A program made the position numbers and the translations under genes. This document shows, piece by piece, positions 11,662 through 23,296 of a stretch of DNA of 64,000 nt. The DNA is taken from the NCBI GenBank assembly GCA_038373865.1, contig JAXGGA010001175.1, forward strand, positions 62,501-126,500. The letters are read 5' to 3'. The notes beneath the pieces are model-generated. The model searched no databases. It was not told where the DNA came from and saw nothing but the letters and a program-made list of their open reading frames with translations. Numbering within the stretch: the first letter of the stretch is position 1; the number at the start of each line of letters is the position of its first letter. This DNA comes from Uloborus plumipes (Eukaryota; Arthropoda; Arachnida; Araneae; Uloboridae).

Positions 11662-11957
11662 ATGGGCCGTGGTAGCCCGATCGGTAAGGCGTCGGACTCG
11701 TGACCGGAGGGACCCGGGTTCGATTCCAGCCGATCAAAGATCCACTCGTCTTGATTAATGGTGGCTGGGGAACGTTAAAAATGTCGTGGTCACAAAGACC
11801 TCCAAGTCAAACGATACCTCTGGGGGTGCTGGGTCAAGGGTTTGCTCGACCCTTGGTTCTGGTTCAAAATGAACACAGCGCTCTTCAGGGTCCTATCTCG
11901 GTTGAACCACGAGTTGTGGTAGGTACGGGGGACCCTGGAGTGAGTAAAGTAAAGTAA
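11662..11957 (+). mobile_element. tRNA-derived SINE with 10 bp target duplication
   Basis: A 296 bp SINE. Its head resembles a tRNA: an A-box-like region at TGGTAGCCCGATCGG, an anticodon-loop-like CTCGTGA, and a consensus B box GGTTCGATTCC. The loop suggests a Thr(CGT)-type parent, but stems are mismatched, so it is not a functional tRNA gene. The tail is a short AGTAA repeat. Perfect 10 bp duplications, AGACTAGCGG, lie at 11652-11661 and 11958-11967. The frame at 11700-11957 is a by-product of this GC-rich sequence. Confidence 0.85.
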
Positions 11958-12076
11958 AGACTAGCGGTTGCCACTCACCAGTGGCGACTAAAAATTATTT
12001 TTGGCTACTACAAGAAGTTATGTTGGTCGCAAAACTGGAGACCTACTTTTTTTCTGAACAAAAATACTATTATACT

Positions 12077-12144
12077 AGCTTATTATGCTCTCATCAGCAT
12101 GGAATACGAAAGAGTATTCCATGCTGATGACAGCATAATAAGCT
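12077..12144. repeat. Near-perfect 31 bp hairpin
   Basis: Arms at 12077-12107 and 12114-12144 are reverse complements at 30 of 31 bases around a 6-base spacer GAAAGA. The arm core is TCATCAGCATGGAATAC. The right arm runs directly into the interspersed repeat at 12142. It may be the end of an inverted duplication, a tiny foldback element or a structured RNA; I cannot choose. Confidence 0.8.
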
Positions 12145-12223
12145 CGAAACTGCAGTCCATGGATCGAAATAGCCGAGTTGGCGGTGTATTGCATGTTTCT
12201 GCCTTAGTCCTTGCTTAGGGGCG
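12142..12223 (+). repeat. Interspersed repeat, about 80 bp, copy 2
   Basis: The forward copy of the segment found reversed at 7689-7768, sharing CGAAACTGCAGTCCATGGAT and TGCATGTTTCTGCCTTAG. It starts in the right arm of the hairpin. A third, weaker relative at about 18013-18075 shares a TGCTTTAGCCCTGGTTTATG version of the tail. Confidence 0.5.
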
Positions 12224-12325
12224 GTTACTCACTGCTTAATATTGTATTTGTTATTTAAAAAAGAAAAAATTGACAGCTTGAATTCAAATTATGTTTTCCG
12301 CAATGACGAACTGCGATAGGTGTGC

Positions 12326-12429
<104 letters not shown>

Positions 12430-12430
12430 C

Positions 12431-12556
12431 TTCGCTACCATGTCCTGCATGGTGGTGAAGGAGCAGGGGCCGGTGGATGACTCTGGAGGTGGCGCAGCTG
12501 GGCGCCCTGTTGCACACTTCGAGTCCATTCTGAAAAAGCGACTACACGGGGTCTGA
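12431..12556 (+). CDS. Possible short terminal coding exon, unidentified
   Basis: Directly after the (TG)n tract comes a GC-rich island of about 125 bp, unlike the AT-rich flanks. On the plus strand it reads in one frame through MSCMVVKEQGPVDD, then SGGGAAGRPVAHFES, then ILKKRLHGV and a stop at 12554-12556. Third codon positions are mostly G or C, as in real coding sequence, and an AATAAA lies at 12573-12578. No AG acceptor is visible between the microsatellite and the frame, so an upstream exon junction is unclear; the ATG at 12440 could also start a small protein. I do not recognise the protein. A gene fragment or chance GC island remains possible. Confidence 0.3.
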   Translation, partial: FATMSCMVVKEQGPVDDSGGGAAGRPVAHFESILKKRLHGV

Positions 12557-12589
12557 GGTCTAAAAATACATAAATAAATAGAACAAATA

Positions 12590-12855
12590 TCAATTGAATC
12601 GATGAGTGCATAAACAACGTCAGTCCAGAACTTCAAATTGTTCAGGAGAGAGAAAAACGTCTTAGTTCTAGCATTGTTTCTGCGGTCAACGTTCAAATAA
12701 CAGGCATCGTATCTTTCGAATTAGTAACCTCACTGACGTGATTTTTGACCTTAACACGCATCTTTCCTCCCTCAACTTGTTTCTACCAAAAACGAATTTT
12801 CGAATTTTTGTGACTGATGTTGTTTTTGCACTTACCGATTCAATTTGTCATTGCT
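12590..12855. repeat. Degenerate inverted repeat
   Basis: The reverse complement of about 12590-12640 resembles 12808-12855: GAnTGACGTTGTTTATGCAC against GACTGATGTTGTTTTTGCAC, each followed by a CGATTCAATT block. Similarity is about three quarters by eye over some 45 bases. It may be a decayed MITE. Confidence 0.35.
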
Positions 12856-12930
12856 CAAAAACAAAGAAAATTTTCAATATTAGAAACATTACATTTTTTC
12901 TAACTGATTTTTTTTTTAAATAATGAAATT

Positions 12931-14212
12931 TCTACTAATAATAAAGCTGCAGGTGGGTCTGTTTTTCCTTCTTTCCTTCTGTCTGTCTGTCTGTTACGCG
13001 CATAACGCCAAAACCGTTCGGTCGATGGTCATGAATTTTGGCACAAAATTAGTTTGTAGTACGAGGTTATGCACTATGAAGCGATTTTTCGAAAATTCTA
13101 TTTCGCTCTTTTTCTATTCTAATTCTTAGTGGAAATTCGATAAAATAGGGAAGAAATATTTCATACACATTTTTAAGTTTTAAGTCATTCGAAAGCTTGA
13201 AATTTTCTGCTAAAAATGATGTCAGTTTGAAGTTTCTACGAGCATTAGAAGAGGTGTAATAATTGTTTTTAGAATACCGAAAATTCAAGGCTTGCCTTCA
13301 GCAAAGCTAGCCAAACGATTTTAAAATGGTTAAGCTTGAGAATAAAATTTGAAAATAAAAATGAAATGAATTATTTTATCAACGGAAATCAACTTTTCAT
13401 GTTGTTTCCATGGTTACGTTTTTATACCTCTTTTTGTTTCATTCTTTTTCCCTTTCTTACAGCTGAGATTCCGATTGTCTGCAAGTTATTTTTAGCCTTT
13501 TCTTGGTTTGAATGAAATGAACTGAAGTGAAGTGAAACATGAGATAAAAATAATAACAGTTGACGGAACGATGAATTGATTTTGTTTCAGCTTGAGTTGT
13601 AAATAGCCGATATGTAAATAATTTATTCTAATATAATATTTGATGAAAAATGATTTCTCTTTTCGAATATTCTCTTCACTACAGCGACACGATTGCAAGC
13701 GCCCAACATGAAGCGGAAAGTCGGTAAGATTTTACCTTCATAAGATTATTTTAAACCATCCGCTAACACACCTTTAATAATTTTCAAAATGTATTTGTGT
13801 TTGTAGCAATCCAAACTCCTAGCCTTATTAAAATGAGTTATTTAACTGATGGAAAAATCGTCTGTTTTTATTTTCTCAGTTTTTATCGAATTAAAGTCGG
13901 TAAATTATAAAAATATCGTATAAATTGCGATATTGCAACGTTATTTCTAAAGTGTTTCATTTCGAAAAATGTATTATTTTGTTTTTGAAGTTATGAAAAA
14001 AAACTTTCTTCTTTCAAACTTTGGTAAGATTGTTGGTTTCTGCAAACAACAAAATAATTCTTATTTTCTCTTTTGGCAAATTTTAATATCATAATTTTAA
14101 GGAATTATAGTTGAATTATAACTAAAATAGAGTATTCTTTCCGCTATATCAATTATTTAACAAATGAACTTTTAATTTTATACCACGGACAAAGCCGTGC
14201 GGGTACCGCTAG
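12931..14212 (+). mobile_element. Non-autonomous Helitron, about 1.28 kb
   Basis: The 5' end starts TCTACTAATAATAAAGCTG, followed by a GTCTGTCTGT run and an AACGCCAAAACCGTTCGG block typical of arthropod Helitron 5' ends. The 3' end has a stem-loop CACGG-ACAAAG-CCGTG close to a terminal CTAG at 14209-14212, followed by a T, as in Helitron insertions. The base before the TC is T rather than the expected A. No RepHel coding is visible; the interior is AT-rich and includes an X-box-like GTTTCCATGGTTAC at 13404-13417. Confidence 0.65.
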
Positions 14213-15480
14213 TTTTAAATATTACTGTTTCAGGTTCATCTTATGCTACTGTTTTGCGTATTTCTACATTCGTATTCGTTTCTCGTACGTGGCTTTCTGA
14301 TTTTAAAGGTTCCTTGAATGTTTTGACGAGAATATACTGTATTGCCTAATACTGAGATAGTGTACTTAAGTTTGGAAAAATCCCCGAGAAAGTGCTGGCT
14401 TAACACGAATCGGAATTTTCGATGAGGATGAATAAAGCACTGTAATTTTATCAATCTTTTTAACCTTAACATCTTTTTACTTTCCCCATCAAAAATACTC
14501 TTCCGTAAAAAAAAAATCACTTCATTACATTTATCGTTATTTTTGTCAACAATTGGACTTGCGTAATAAAAATAACAATATTTAAAAAGAAACTTTTTTT
14601 TACAAAATAAGTTTTTTTTTCGCTAGCTGACGTCACAAGTGAACGAAACGCTCCAAGCAAGGCCACTTCACAAACGAGCCACCATTTTGGGGACGAATTT
14701 GCGTCGTTCTGACCTTACAAGAAAGTTTCTCCACTTGCGACAGCATACGAAACCTCGCTTCGTTTTGGAAGTCGGACATTAAAAAAAAATAATTAAAACA
14801 AAATTGTCGGGAAAATGATAATATTTTCTGGTCATATGTAATTATTATTTACTTATTTTTTACTTATTCTACCAATGTCAATGAATAAAATTAGTACTTC
14901 TAACTGAAGAAAGCGCCTCCATTTACCTACCATCAGGTAAAACAGGTTATGTACTCAAGGCCTACATGCACATACACAGAATACTGGGAACATCGTTCGA
15001 TAAATTATTGAACTTGTGAAATACTATCTTGTTTATGAACCATCCAGTAATGCATAAGAATAGAACATTACCTCGTTACATTGGCGTGTTTATAAAGACA
15101 AAAGTTTAGTATTTGAATCTATTCTCCTATCGTAGTTAACCAAAGACCATTTCCTTAGTGCCCCTAATTTAGGGGGCAAAACTATATAGGACTTATTTTT
15201 TTTTTTTTTTTTTGCATTAAATAGGAATTTAGAAGTACAGCAAAAAAAAATGCTTTGATTTTCAAATGCTCAAAATCAAAAGGAAAATTTAATTTCAACA
15301 ATCCTATTTTTCAAAATTGGTAATTTAGTTTTTATTTTCAAGACAGATTTTTAAGATATAAAAAAGTATCAATTTTCACAAATAACATTTATTAACAAAA
15401 ACCATTTTACTTATATTAATAACAAATTTCCAACTTCAATCGACAGATGCAAAATATAAACATCAAACAAGGCCCAATTT
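14213..15480. other. Non-coding; small GC-richer island at 14625-14770
   Basis: Mostly AT-rich with homopolymer runs and no gene seen. The 14625-14770 island is distinct: it holds a CRE palindrome TGACGTCA near 14628 and GCCACCATTTTGG near 14678, a YY1-like site. It could be a promoter fragment or a decayed MITE. Confidence 0.4.
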
Positions 15481-15980
15481 ATTACTTTTTACAGTCATGA
15501 ATCATCTGTTTAAGTATTTCTACAACTGCTCCGCTCCCACGAAAAATCCCTACTTTTCCCTGCGCCACACATTTTTTCCCCTCCATCCGGGACTAAACGA
15601 TTCCTTGCACCACTTTCGATCTCAACCTCCCAAACATTACGACGAAACTACAGAGAAATATGAAGTTAAAAGAGAAAAAGGTAATTTAACTTTATAGCGG
15701 TTATAAAAGCTCTCTTTGATAGACGCTCCCGAGTATTTTCTCCCGCTCTCCCCTACGCTGCTCCCACCAAAAAAGGGGGATTTTACTCTCATTGAGTACT
15801 TACTCGACTGGGCTTCCAGAAGATGCCGTAAAATGTTTAAAAGCTTAATTTTGTCGGTGGAAGTGGGTTGTTATATTTTAAGGGGGCTTGTAATGTTTGT
15901 TGAGTTGAAGTTGAAGTGCTCATCTGGATTTGTTATATAGGGATCTCTTTTCATTCGAGATCCCCTCTCCGTCTTGTTAT
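15480..15980. other. Unique, pyrimidine-rich block, candidate conserved element
   Basis: Less AT-rich than its flanks, non-repetitive, with C-rich tracts such as CCCTCCATCCGGG and a small stem around GGGATCTC...GAGATCCC near 15941-15963. Frames at 15497-15697 and 15716-15940 show no domain. I cannot assign a function. Confidence 0.3.
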
Positions 15981-16059
15981 TCCACATTTCTAAGGGAATT
16001 TTTAGGACACATTTATTGCCTCTTTGAGAAATGAAGTTGATGCGCCACTTTGATGGTTT

Positions 16060-16580
16060 ATCCGTTGATGATAATAATCCGTGAATGGCAATTGAAGTAA
16101 TTTTCCACCAAAATCTATTTTAGAATTTTAACCTTATGCATTTTGAAAATGATGTTACATTTTAAAAGCTTTTCTTACTATCGCTAAGCCAAAGCGCTAC
16201 ATTCCAATTTGCTGGTATGAAACCTCTTTGAATTCAGACTCTAATTTTCAACTTATTATAATTTGCATTTTACTTTACTTTTGTTTTATTCATCAATGAT
16301 ACGAATCCGTGAATGACAATTGAAGTAATTTTCCGCCAAAATTTATTTTAGAATTTCAACCTTATGTATTTTAAAAATAGTGTACGATTTTGAAGGCGTG
16401 TTTCTTGCTGTCGCTAAGCTAAAGCATTAAAAGATAGTCAGCTGCTATGAAGTCTCTTTGAATTCAGACTCAAATTTTCAACTCATTTTATTTCTCTTGT
16501 AGGATACTTTTGGTTTATCTGTTGATGATAATAGTAATCCGTGAATGGCAATTTAAATAATTTTCTTCCAAAATCTATTT
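16060..16580 (+). repeat. Tandem repeat, about 230 bp period, 2.3 units
   Basis: The block AATCCGTGAATGGCAATTGA recurs near 16077, 16304 and 16538, each followed by AGTAATTTTCC-CCAAAAT and then, in the first two units, TTTGAATTCAGACTC and CAACTTATT. Units differ at roughly one base in six. No coding frame. Confidence 0.75.
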
Positions 16581-18650
16581 GGACTCACACCTTCAACAAC
16601 CGAGCTATAGACATCTGGCTGAAGGAAATCCGAGTTGTTGACCTGGTGTGCTTCTATATTTTCAACAGGGTTTTTCTTATTCAACTTTACCTCTTTGCAC
16701 ATATTTACACATTAATGCACTTATACTCACATACACCAGCTCTAGACTTTTGTTCATAGGGCGGTAATTTTCAATGTTTATAAGTGACAGGGGGGGGGGG
16801 ATTTTCTGCTTTAATGTTTTATTTTTCAGGAAATTTGGCCCAATATTTGAGAATACACAATTTTTCCACTGATCAGTTTAATAGTTTTACACTTTTGGCT
16901 TCAATACGCTAAATATAAGAATGCTTCTGAAGAGATGAAAGCTACCATCGCAAAAGTAAAAAATACTGAAAAAAAAAAAAAACATGAAAGCATTTTTTTT
17001 CATAAAAATATCTTTAAGACACTACACCAAAAATAAACTTTTTTCTAAAAAAAAAAAAACTGTTGAACAGTACTACAGAAAAAATATAATATCTAAAGTT
17101 ATGATAGATTTGACCATTAAAGTACAAGAAATATTTTAATGTCTGTTTTTAATAGAGTATTTCGAATGAATAACCTTACAAAAACGATGCTATTTCGAAG
17201 GAGTAATGACAACAATAATTGCTAAACTCTACTGAACGCCATTTAAATATTATCGTCAAGATAAATAAATAAAAAGAACAATCAAAAAAGAAAGAAAGAC
17301 TCACATAAATGCTTTTCAAAACCGGAACTTTGTTCATTTACAACAATAAAAAAGGCTGCTAACAACTTTTGGAACAGGTTATGGGAATGTGGCAAAAGCG
17401 CAGACGATTCCACAAAAATCCTCCCAAACTGTTATCGCAGTCGACTTTTAAATAACAGCATGTCAATGAAGAACTATTACGTGTTCTTATCTCATCATTT
17501 CATCTGAATTTTGAACACGGAAATTACAGTGTTCTCACAGCATTGAGGTGCGGTGTAACACACTGTAGCGATGCGAGAAAGGGGTATTATATCTGTTTTA
17601 GAATCGCAACTGACTTCATTCTGTCATAAGTCTTTGTGGAGAAGAGGATTTGACCCCCTCCCCCCTTTCTTAAGGTTTAGAAATTTTTCATATCTTTTCT
17701 TTACTAAATCATCTGTTAAACCTGACTTTGAAGAAACCGGTAAAGATAGTTTTTAGTTCTGACTTTCGTGTGCTATTCGATAAGAGCATGTGATTGTAAA
17801 ATCTTTTGAATAAATAAAAGTTTTCTTGACTCCATAAGGCAGTTTCTATTTCGTTGTACAAAACAATTTGATTGAAGTGTTTAAAACTTATAATACTGGT
17901 AAAAATCAAAACTAAAAGCAACGCAAATTGTAAAACATCCAAACCGATTTGTATGACAGTGAAGAATAAAACAACTGTTGCAAAGGCACCCATACTGTTG
18001 CAATTCTTTCATGCTTTTTGTTGGGTGCATTTGCTTCAGTTCTGCTTTAGCCCTGGTTTATGGGCGGTACCTCATTGCATAAAACAACTGTTGCTTTTAT
18101 ATAAGTACTTCATTTTACATAATTTGGGTATGGCTTGAATTGCACTGTGCAACAAAATTTTTGCTGCACAGTGCAAACTTTTTGTTGCACTTTTACAAGT
18201 ACTTGATATCATCTGCTTTGGGTACGTTGATTTCAAGTCTGAAATTCATTTTGATCTGAAAAGAACAGTTTTATTTTAAATGGCATTTTTAGTTTGGTAG
18301 ACTTCTCTTTTTGACTGCTCGAGTATATAAATTATCTAGAGATTTATACATGTATTGAAGTATAAAATCACACCGTAGACTGTACTCGCAAACTATTAAA
18401 AAAAACCCCAACATTGCTGATAATTCCGAATTTTCCAAGACATGTCATGGCAATAGACAAAGTTTTTCTTTCGAATAAAAGTTCACGAGTTTAACATGAA
18501 ATGAAATTCTACTTGGAGGGTAATGCCTCGACTGCCCCTTTGAAGCAGGCCAAATCATTTACGTAGGTAATCTCATTCTGCTTGCTTAACTGTTAAGGGG
18601 TTGATGAAACCTCACTATCAGAGGATAATGAATCTGCAGATGTTCATACA
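16581..18650. other. AT-rich non-coding, no gene seen
   Basis: Contains a poly-G run at 16791-16800, A-rich stretches at 16970-17060 and a weak copy of the 80 bp interspersed repeat near 18013-18075. Frames at 16541-16759, 17571-17756 and 17872-18138 carry no recognisable domain. Confidence 0.45.
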
Positions 18651-18657
18651 ATAAACT

Positions 18658-18890
18658 CGCTGTAAAAAATGGATGTTGATTTTACAGTACTATACAGTAT
18701 ACAGCCGGTTTTATAGTATTAAGCTGTAAAAAATGCTAATTTTACAGTAATAAACTGTAAAATCGCTAATTTTACACTAATAAACAGCAAAATTTGTGCT
18801 TTATTGTAATAAGATGTAAAAAATGCTAATTTTACAGTAATAAACTGTAAAATTGCTAATTTTACACTAAATAATACACTAATTAAAATG
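18658..18890 (+). mobile_element. Family C MITE, degenerate copy
   Basis: Begins CGCTGTAAAAAATGGATGTT, like the family C terminus, and contains several iterations of the internal palindromic motif ATTTTACAGTAATAAACTGT. The right end is not clear. Related copies lie at 25965, 28067 and 33140. Non-coding. Confidence 0.55.
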
Positions 18891-19408
18891 TGGATTAAAC
18901 GTTAAAATAGATGAAGTGTTATTCTTAAGAAAAGTCATGCAAAAATTACAGTCATTCTTATGCTTTACGTTTTTTCCAAGAAACCATAGGAATTCCGAAA
19001 GTTAAGCATTTTCATTTGAGTGATAACTTTTGCTCTATACACTATTAAAAAACATAAAAACTGCAGCTTGTATGGAGAACCTCTTCAAAAATTCGAAGGC
19101 AACAGTGCGAAAGTATCTAATCGGGGAACCTCTTGAATAATCAAAAACGAAAAAAGTTTGACAGATAAGAACCGAAAGAGCACATTGAGACATTTGTTTA
19201 ATGCCGAAATTTCATTTATGCATGACAATTTTGCATTCATTCCCCGTTGAGATAGCAAGTCCTGACTTCTGCCGAAATTGTAAGAAAAATGCCAAATTTA
19301 AAGACTTGGCGAGAAACTGAGGGTATCCCGTTACTTCATTGTCTGCATAAAGCAGGATATCCAGCGCCAAAGAGCCGCTGAAATATGTTTTCCATTACTT
19401 ACCGAAAC
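18891..19408. other. Non-coding, no feature seen
   Basis: AT-rich, with no repeat boundary or reading frame that I can support. Confidence 0.4.
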
Positions 19409-19710
19409 AAACGCCTCCTAAATACTAAATACCTGCTACATTTGCCTCAATAACGGGAGATAGTTGTCCCACTTTGAGCGCCACCTTGCGGCAATCGAAT
19501 GTTGCCGTCGTTATGGTGATAAATCCAAACAATACTCGAATTAAATTTTTTGATTGGTAAATTTTTAAATTTAAATTAAGAAATCAACCAATCGTTAATT
19601 TCTCTGTCTTGAAGAACTCCGATAGATGGCAGTGCATCTTGAACAAAGATTGAAATTTTACTCTGTTATAAAAACCAGAAGCAGTTGGATTTTGTATTTA
19701 GGAGGCGTTT
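19409..19710. mobile_element. 302 bp element with AAACGCCTCCTAAATAC ends
   Basis: Left end AAACGCCTCCTAAATACTAA and reverse-complemented right end AAACGCCTCCTAAATACAAA agree over the first 17 bases. Flanks CCGAAAC (19402-19408) and CTGAAAC (19711-19717) match at six of seven, suggesting a 7 to 8 bp target duplication. The interior is non-coding. The superfamily is uncertain; the duplication length would allow hAT-like. Confidence 0.6.
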
Positions 19711-21750
19711 CTGAAACTCGCTAAATTTGGTGACATTAAAAAAAAAAAAAAATACTGACTTTAATACCTTATATTTTGATGAGGGGGATACGAGGAAAAA
19801 TGATTCCATGCATCCGAAAACATATTTTACTATGCTCTTCTGATGTCTACTGATTTATATTATTTTCATTATTATACTATAGCATGGTTTACCGATTAGA
19901 TGCTCTGTTAAAAAAAATCTCAAGCAAATAGGGAAAAATATATTCCCCAGCGTTACCAATGACGATAAACCAACTGATAAGGAAGTCACTAAGTAAACAC
20001 ACAAGAAAAAACATGAGTAAATAAATAAATGGGTAAAATAATTAGGAATAGCAAAACACATAATTGTTTTTTTTTTTTTTTCATCAACGATGTTTCAAAA
20101 CAATAAAGAATGAATAAGTTTTTTAACAAAACCGCAGAAATCTAACTGACCATTTAAAAACTTCTATTAATCAAACAAATGAATCATTTAAAGCGTTATT
20201 GCGCGTTCATAAGCCATTACCAAAGCTAAAAAGCAGACAAAAACAGCATTCAAAACTATGCATTTTAATATGTAAACGCAACAAATATTAATAAAGCATC
20301 ATTCGTTTTAACCGATTTGTAAAAATCGCGAACTAAATCGAACATCCGGAAGATTATAAACGAAGCGAAAGCACTTAAAATGCAAATGATTTGTACTGAA
20401 CAGAAACAAAAACAAAAAATCACTTCAAAATAGCTAACGGGCGTATAGCCAGCACGAAAATCAAGCATAATTAAATTCAAGAGTTATTTGAAACAAACAT
20501 TGCATTATCGCTAAAACGACGTTTTCGCAACTTTCTCTTTTAATGCAAACGATCATAGGCTATTCGAATTCCAAATGAATTTCTTCGGAAGATAATGCAA
20601 TTAAAATATTCTTAAGTGGATATCGGAAAATAAGAATGTTTGCACAAGCATGTCTAGCATTAATGATTCTTTTTCGAAAATTCCCGTAGTTATAATCTCA
20701 GAGGGTATATAAGCTGCATTTAAATTAGCAAGCTTTTCGAGATGAAATTAGTTCCATTTTTACTACAATGAATTAATTGGATTTCCCTGCAAAGCTTTTA
20801 TTTAATAAAACTTTAATTTTCGGGTGTTTCTCAGTTTGGCTTGTCCTTCAATTACGGGTTTTAGAAGAGTTATAAAATTCTTTAATTATGATTATTTCCT
20901 CTGATTAAAACGAAATCAATTGTTCGAAATAATGAGATTCTGCAATTAAACGACTGTTTGTGTATGACTGAACATTAAATATAATTGCAGCCCCGCTTTG
21001 GAACCTTTTTCAACAAAAGATTCAATATTTCGTGCCCTTTAATTCACATACATTTGTAAAATCAATATTACTACATTATTCTTGCGCATTAATTTCATTA
21101 AATGCAATATTAATTATCATATCTTTATTAATATGCTAATATAAGACTTCTTTGCGTTCCGAATTTAAAGCTCTAATGAAATAGCGCTTTCGAATTTGAT
21201 AAATTAATGACTTAAGTTAATTTTGAAATTAGGTTTTCTTTGCTAAATTAATAGGAGGGTTAGAGTGTTCTGTGTCGACTAATGTTCTTCCTTAATGATA
21301 ATAAAGTAGCTAAACAAGTAATAGTTCATATTCTCAACGTTTTACCTGTTTTTAAGTCTATTTTCATAACACAGCAATTCATTTAGTTATTTTTATACTA
21401 TTGACTTCTTTGACTGCACGATTTGAAAAAAAAATCTTAGTAAATGTCCTAAGAGTAATTTTTTACTAGAGGAATACTTGTTCAGTTTCTTAAATTATGT
21501 TGTTATGCAATCATTCAATCATCATTTACATTTCTTACCCAGGAGTGCGGCGTGCTTCATCCAATAAATTACTTTACCTGGGCGTTATCGTAAGTACCAC
21601 TGCTTTACAGATTTGATATGCTTGAGAGCCTCAAATGCAAATAATTTTTTGTGCTGTACCTATCGTCACTGTTTGTACATATCACGTTTTAAGTAATGCA
21701 ATTATTTTTAAATAATTTTTTTTTTTATTTCCTTTGTCCCTTATTTCATG
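19711..21750. other. AT-rich non-coding with many TAAT cores
   Basis: No gene seen. From about 20160 to 21330 the sequence is unique and dense in ATTAAT, TAATTA, TTAATGA and GCAATTAAA motifs of the type bound by homeodomain proteins. In DNA this AT-rich many would occur by chance, so the enrichment must be tested against composition. Confidence 0.3.
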
Positions 21751-21754
21751 CTTT

Positions 21755-21830
21755 TTTTCATACGATCCGTGATTTTCGTTATTCGCAATACCCGTGCCAC
21801 CCATTTTTGCGGCTAATCGGGAGTGTACTG
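21755..21830. mobile_element. Tigger-like terminal fragment
   Basis: Reverse-complemented from 21830 the end reads CAGTACACTCCCGATTAGCC and continues with ACGGGTATTGCGAATAACG, resembling Tigger/pogo terminal regions. A TA follows at 21831-21832. The partner end was not found. Confidence 0.4.
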
Positions 21831-21984
21831 TATATTTAAAAAAAAAAGTAAAACTTTTGTGCTTAGCTTATTATTGAATACAATATAGTTAACACTAATA
21901 TTTCACTTTATTGTCCTTATTTCTCATGGAAATATCGTGTAGTTTAGAGATTCATTATAGAACTGTCTTTACGAAAGGGAGCGT

Positions 21985-22081
21985 TTTTTTTTTTTTTTTG
22001 AAAATCGGATGTAGCGAACTCTCGGCTATAGCGATTTTTTAAGCTGGTCCGTTGAGGGTTCGTTATAGCGGGGTTTGACGG
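21985..22081. mobile_element. Tigger-like terminal fragment
   Basis: Reverse-complemented, the right end reads CCGTCAAACCCCGCTATAAC followed by GAACCCTCAACGG, the style of Tigger/pogo termini in invertebrates. A TA lies at 22082-22083. No matching left end is visible. Confidence 0.4.
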
Positions 22082-22083
22082 TA

Positions 22084-22729
22084 TATGCTTCGAACTTTTT
22101 CCCAAAAACTAGACAAGAGAAGGATAAAAGAAAAATACTTCAATGGAAAATGTATTTGATGAACATGATTAGTTTGATACACATGTAAAACTTTTTAGTT
22201 TTTCTCAGTTTGTCAACTTTTATGGTTTGTTAATTATTTTACACCAAATTATACTGCTTCACAAATCAAGACGAAAGTTTGACGATTTTCGATATAGACG
22301 TCACTAAAAGACCTTTGTTGCTCAGTTATATAATTTTTAATTATCTTTAATCAGTTTAAAGTAAATCTATTTTACTTAATTTATTTTTTTTATCACCCTA
22401 AACTAGATTTTCAGGTTAATTTTGCAGAAAGGGTATACGTCTAGCTTAAAAAAATAGCGAAATGAAACATAATTTAAGGTGAAGTGATGATCCTTTTTAT
22501 GTCTAGATAAGTCATAAAAAATCTTGTAGAATTTGACTGATTTATGAATGAAATAAATACTTTTTATTAATTCTCGAAAAGTTTCAATATTTAGATTTAT
22601 GCTCTTTTTGACACAATAGATTAAATTATTAACCAAGATTAACAGCATCTAAGACCACTAAACGAAATTAAATTACAGAACAGGATCAATCAACAAACGT
22701 AAAACATAAGCAAAAACAAAGATTAAATA
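22084..22729. other. AT-rich non-coding, no gene seen
   Basis: No gene or repeat boundary recognised. The frame at 22403-22648 (minus) is AT-rich and without a domain. Confidence 0.4.
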
Positions 22730-23282
22730 CGGTGAACGCCAGCCCAAGGGACCAACAGGAAAAGGCGCATAAGTGAGAGAGACGTATAAGTGAACAAGCC
22801 TATTTAAAGGACTAAAACGCAACATAGGTTCTAATGAGAGAGTGAATAAGAATGTTTCTATAGTAAAGTTTCTATATTACTACGGTTTGGCAATTATTGT
22901 AACGTAACTTCAATGATAATGAGAAAACAAAAATTGTAACATACCTAATCACAAACTCTTCCCTTTAAAATGATCCATAATAAGTAATTGTCCCTTTCCG
23001 AATTCTAGTTCATGCGGAAAAAATGACTTTCGTGAGCAATAAAAGCGAAATAATAAAGAGGAAAGTGAAGAAAAATGCTTATTTTTTACAGAAAATGAAC
23101 TATTTTTTTTTTTTACAGTTTAGGGAAAATTCGGCGCATAAGTGAAATATTTATCTTTAGAGCGACGCATAAACGAATGATACTATCATTATTTTGCTAT
23201 GGAATGTGATGGGAACATTGAAAATCGTCGTATAAGTGAAAAAGGTGCATAAATGAAGCGGTGTATAAGTGAGAGTTCACTG
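22730..23282. mobile_element. 553 bp pogo-like element with GCATAAGTGA iterations
   Basis: TA-flanked (22728-22729 and 23283-23284). The right end, reverse-complemented, reads CAGTGAACTCTCACTTATAC; the left begins CGGTGAACGCC. The motif G(C/T)ATAAGTGA, or a one-base variant, occurs about seven times: two near 22770-22795, two near 23135-23175 and three in 23228-23275. The outermost copy overlaps the right terminus. No transposase is present. The terminal style and TA duplication fit pogo/Tigger. Confidence 0.6.
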
Positions 23283-23296
23283 TAAAATTTTTTAAA

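Noticed and set aside
11662..11735. tRNA gene
   Set aside because: The B box is good, but the stems are mismatched and the sequence continues into a SINE body with target duplications.
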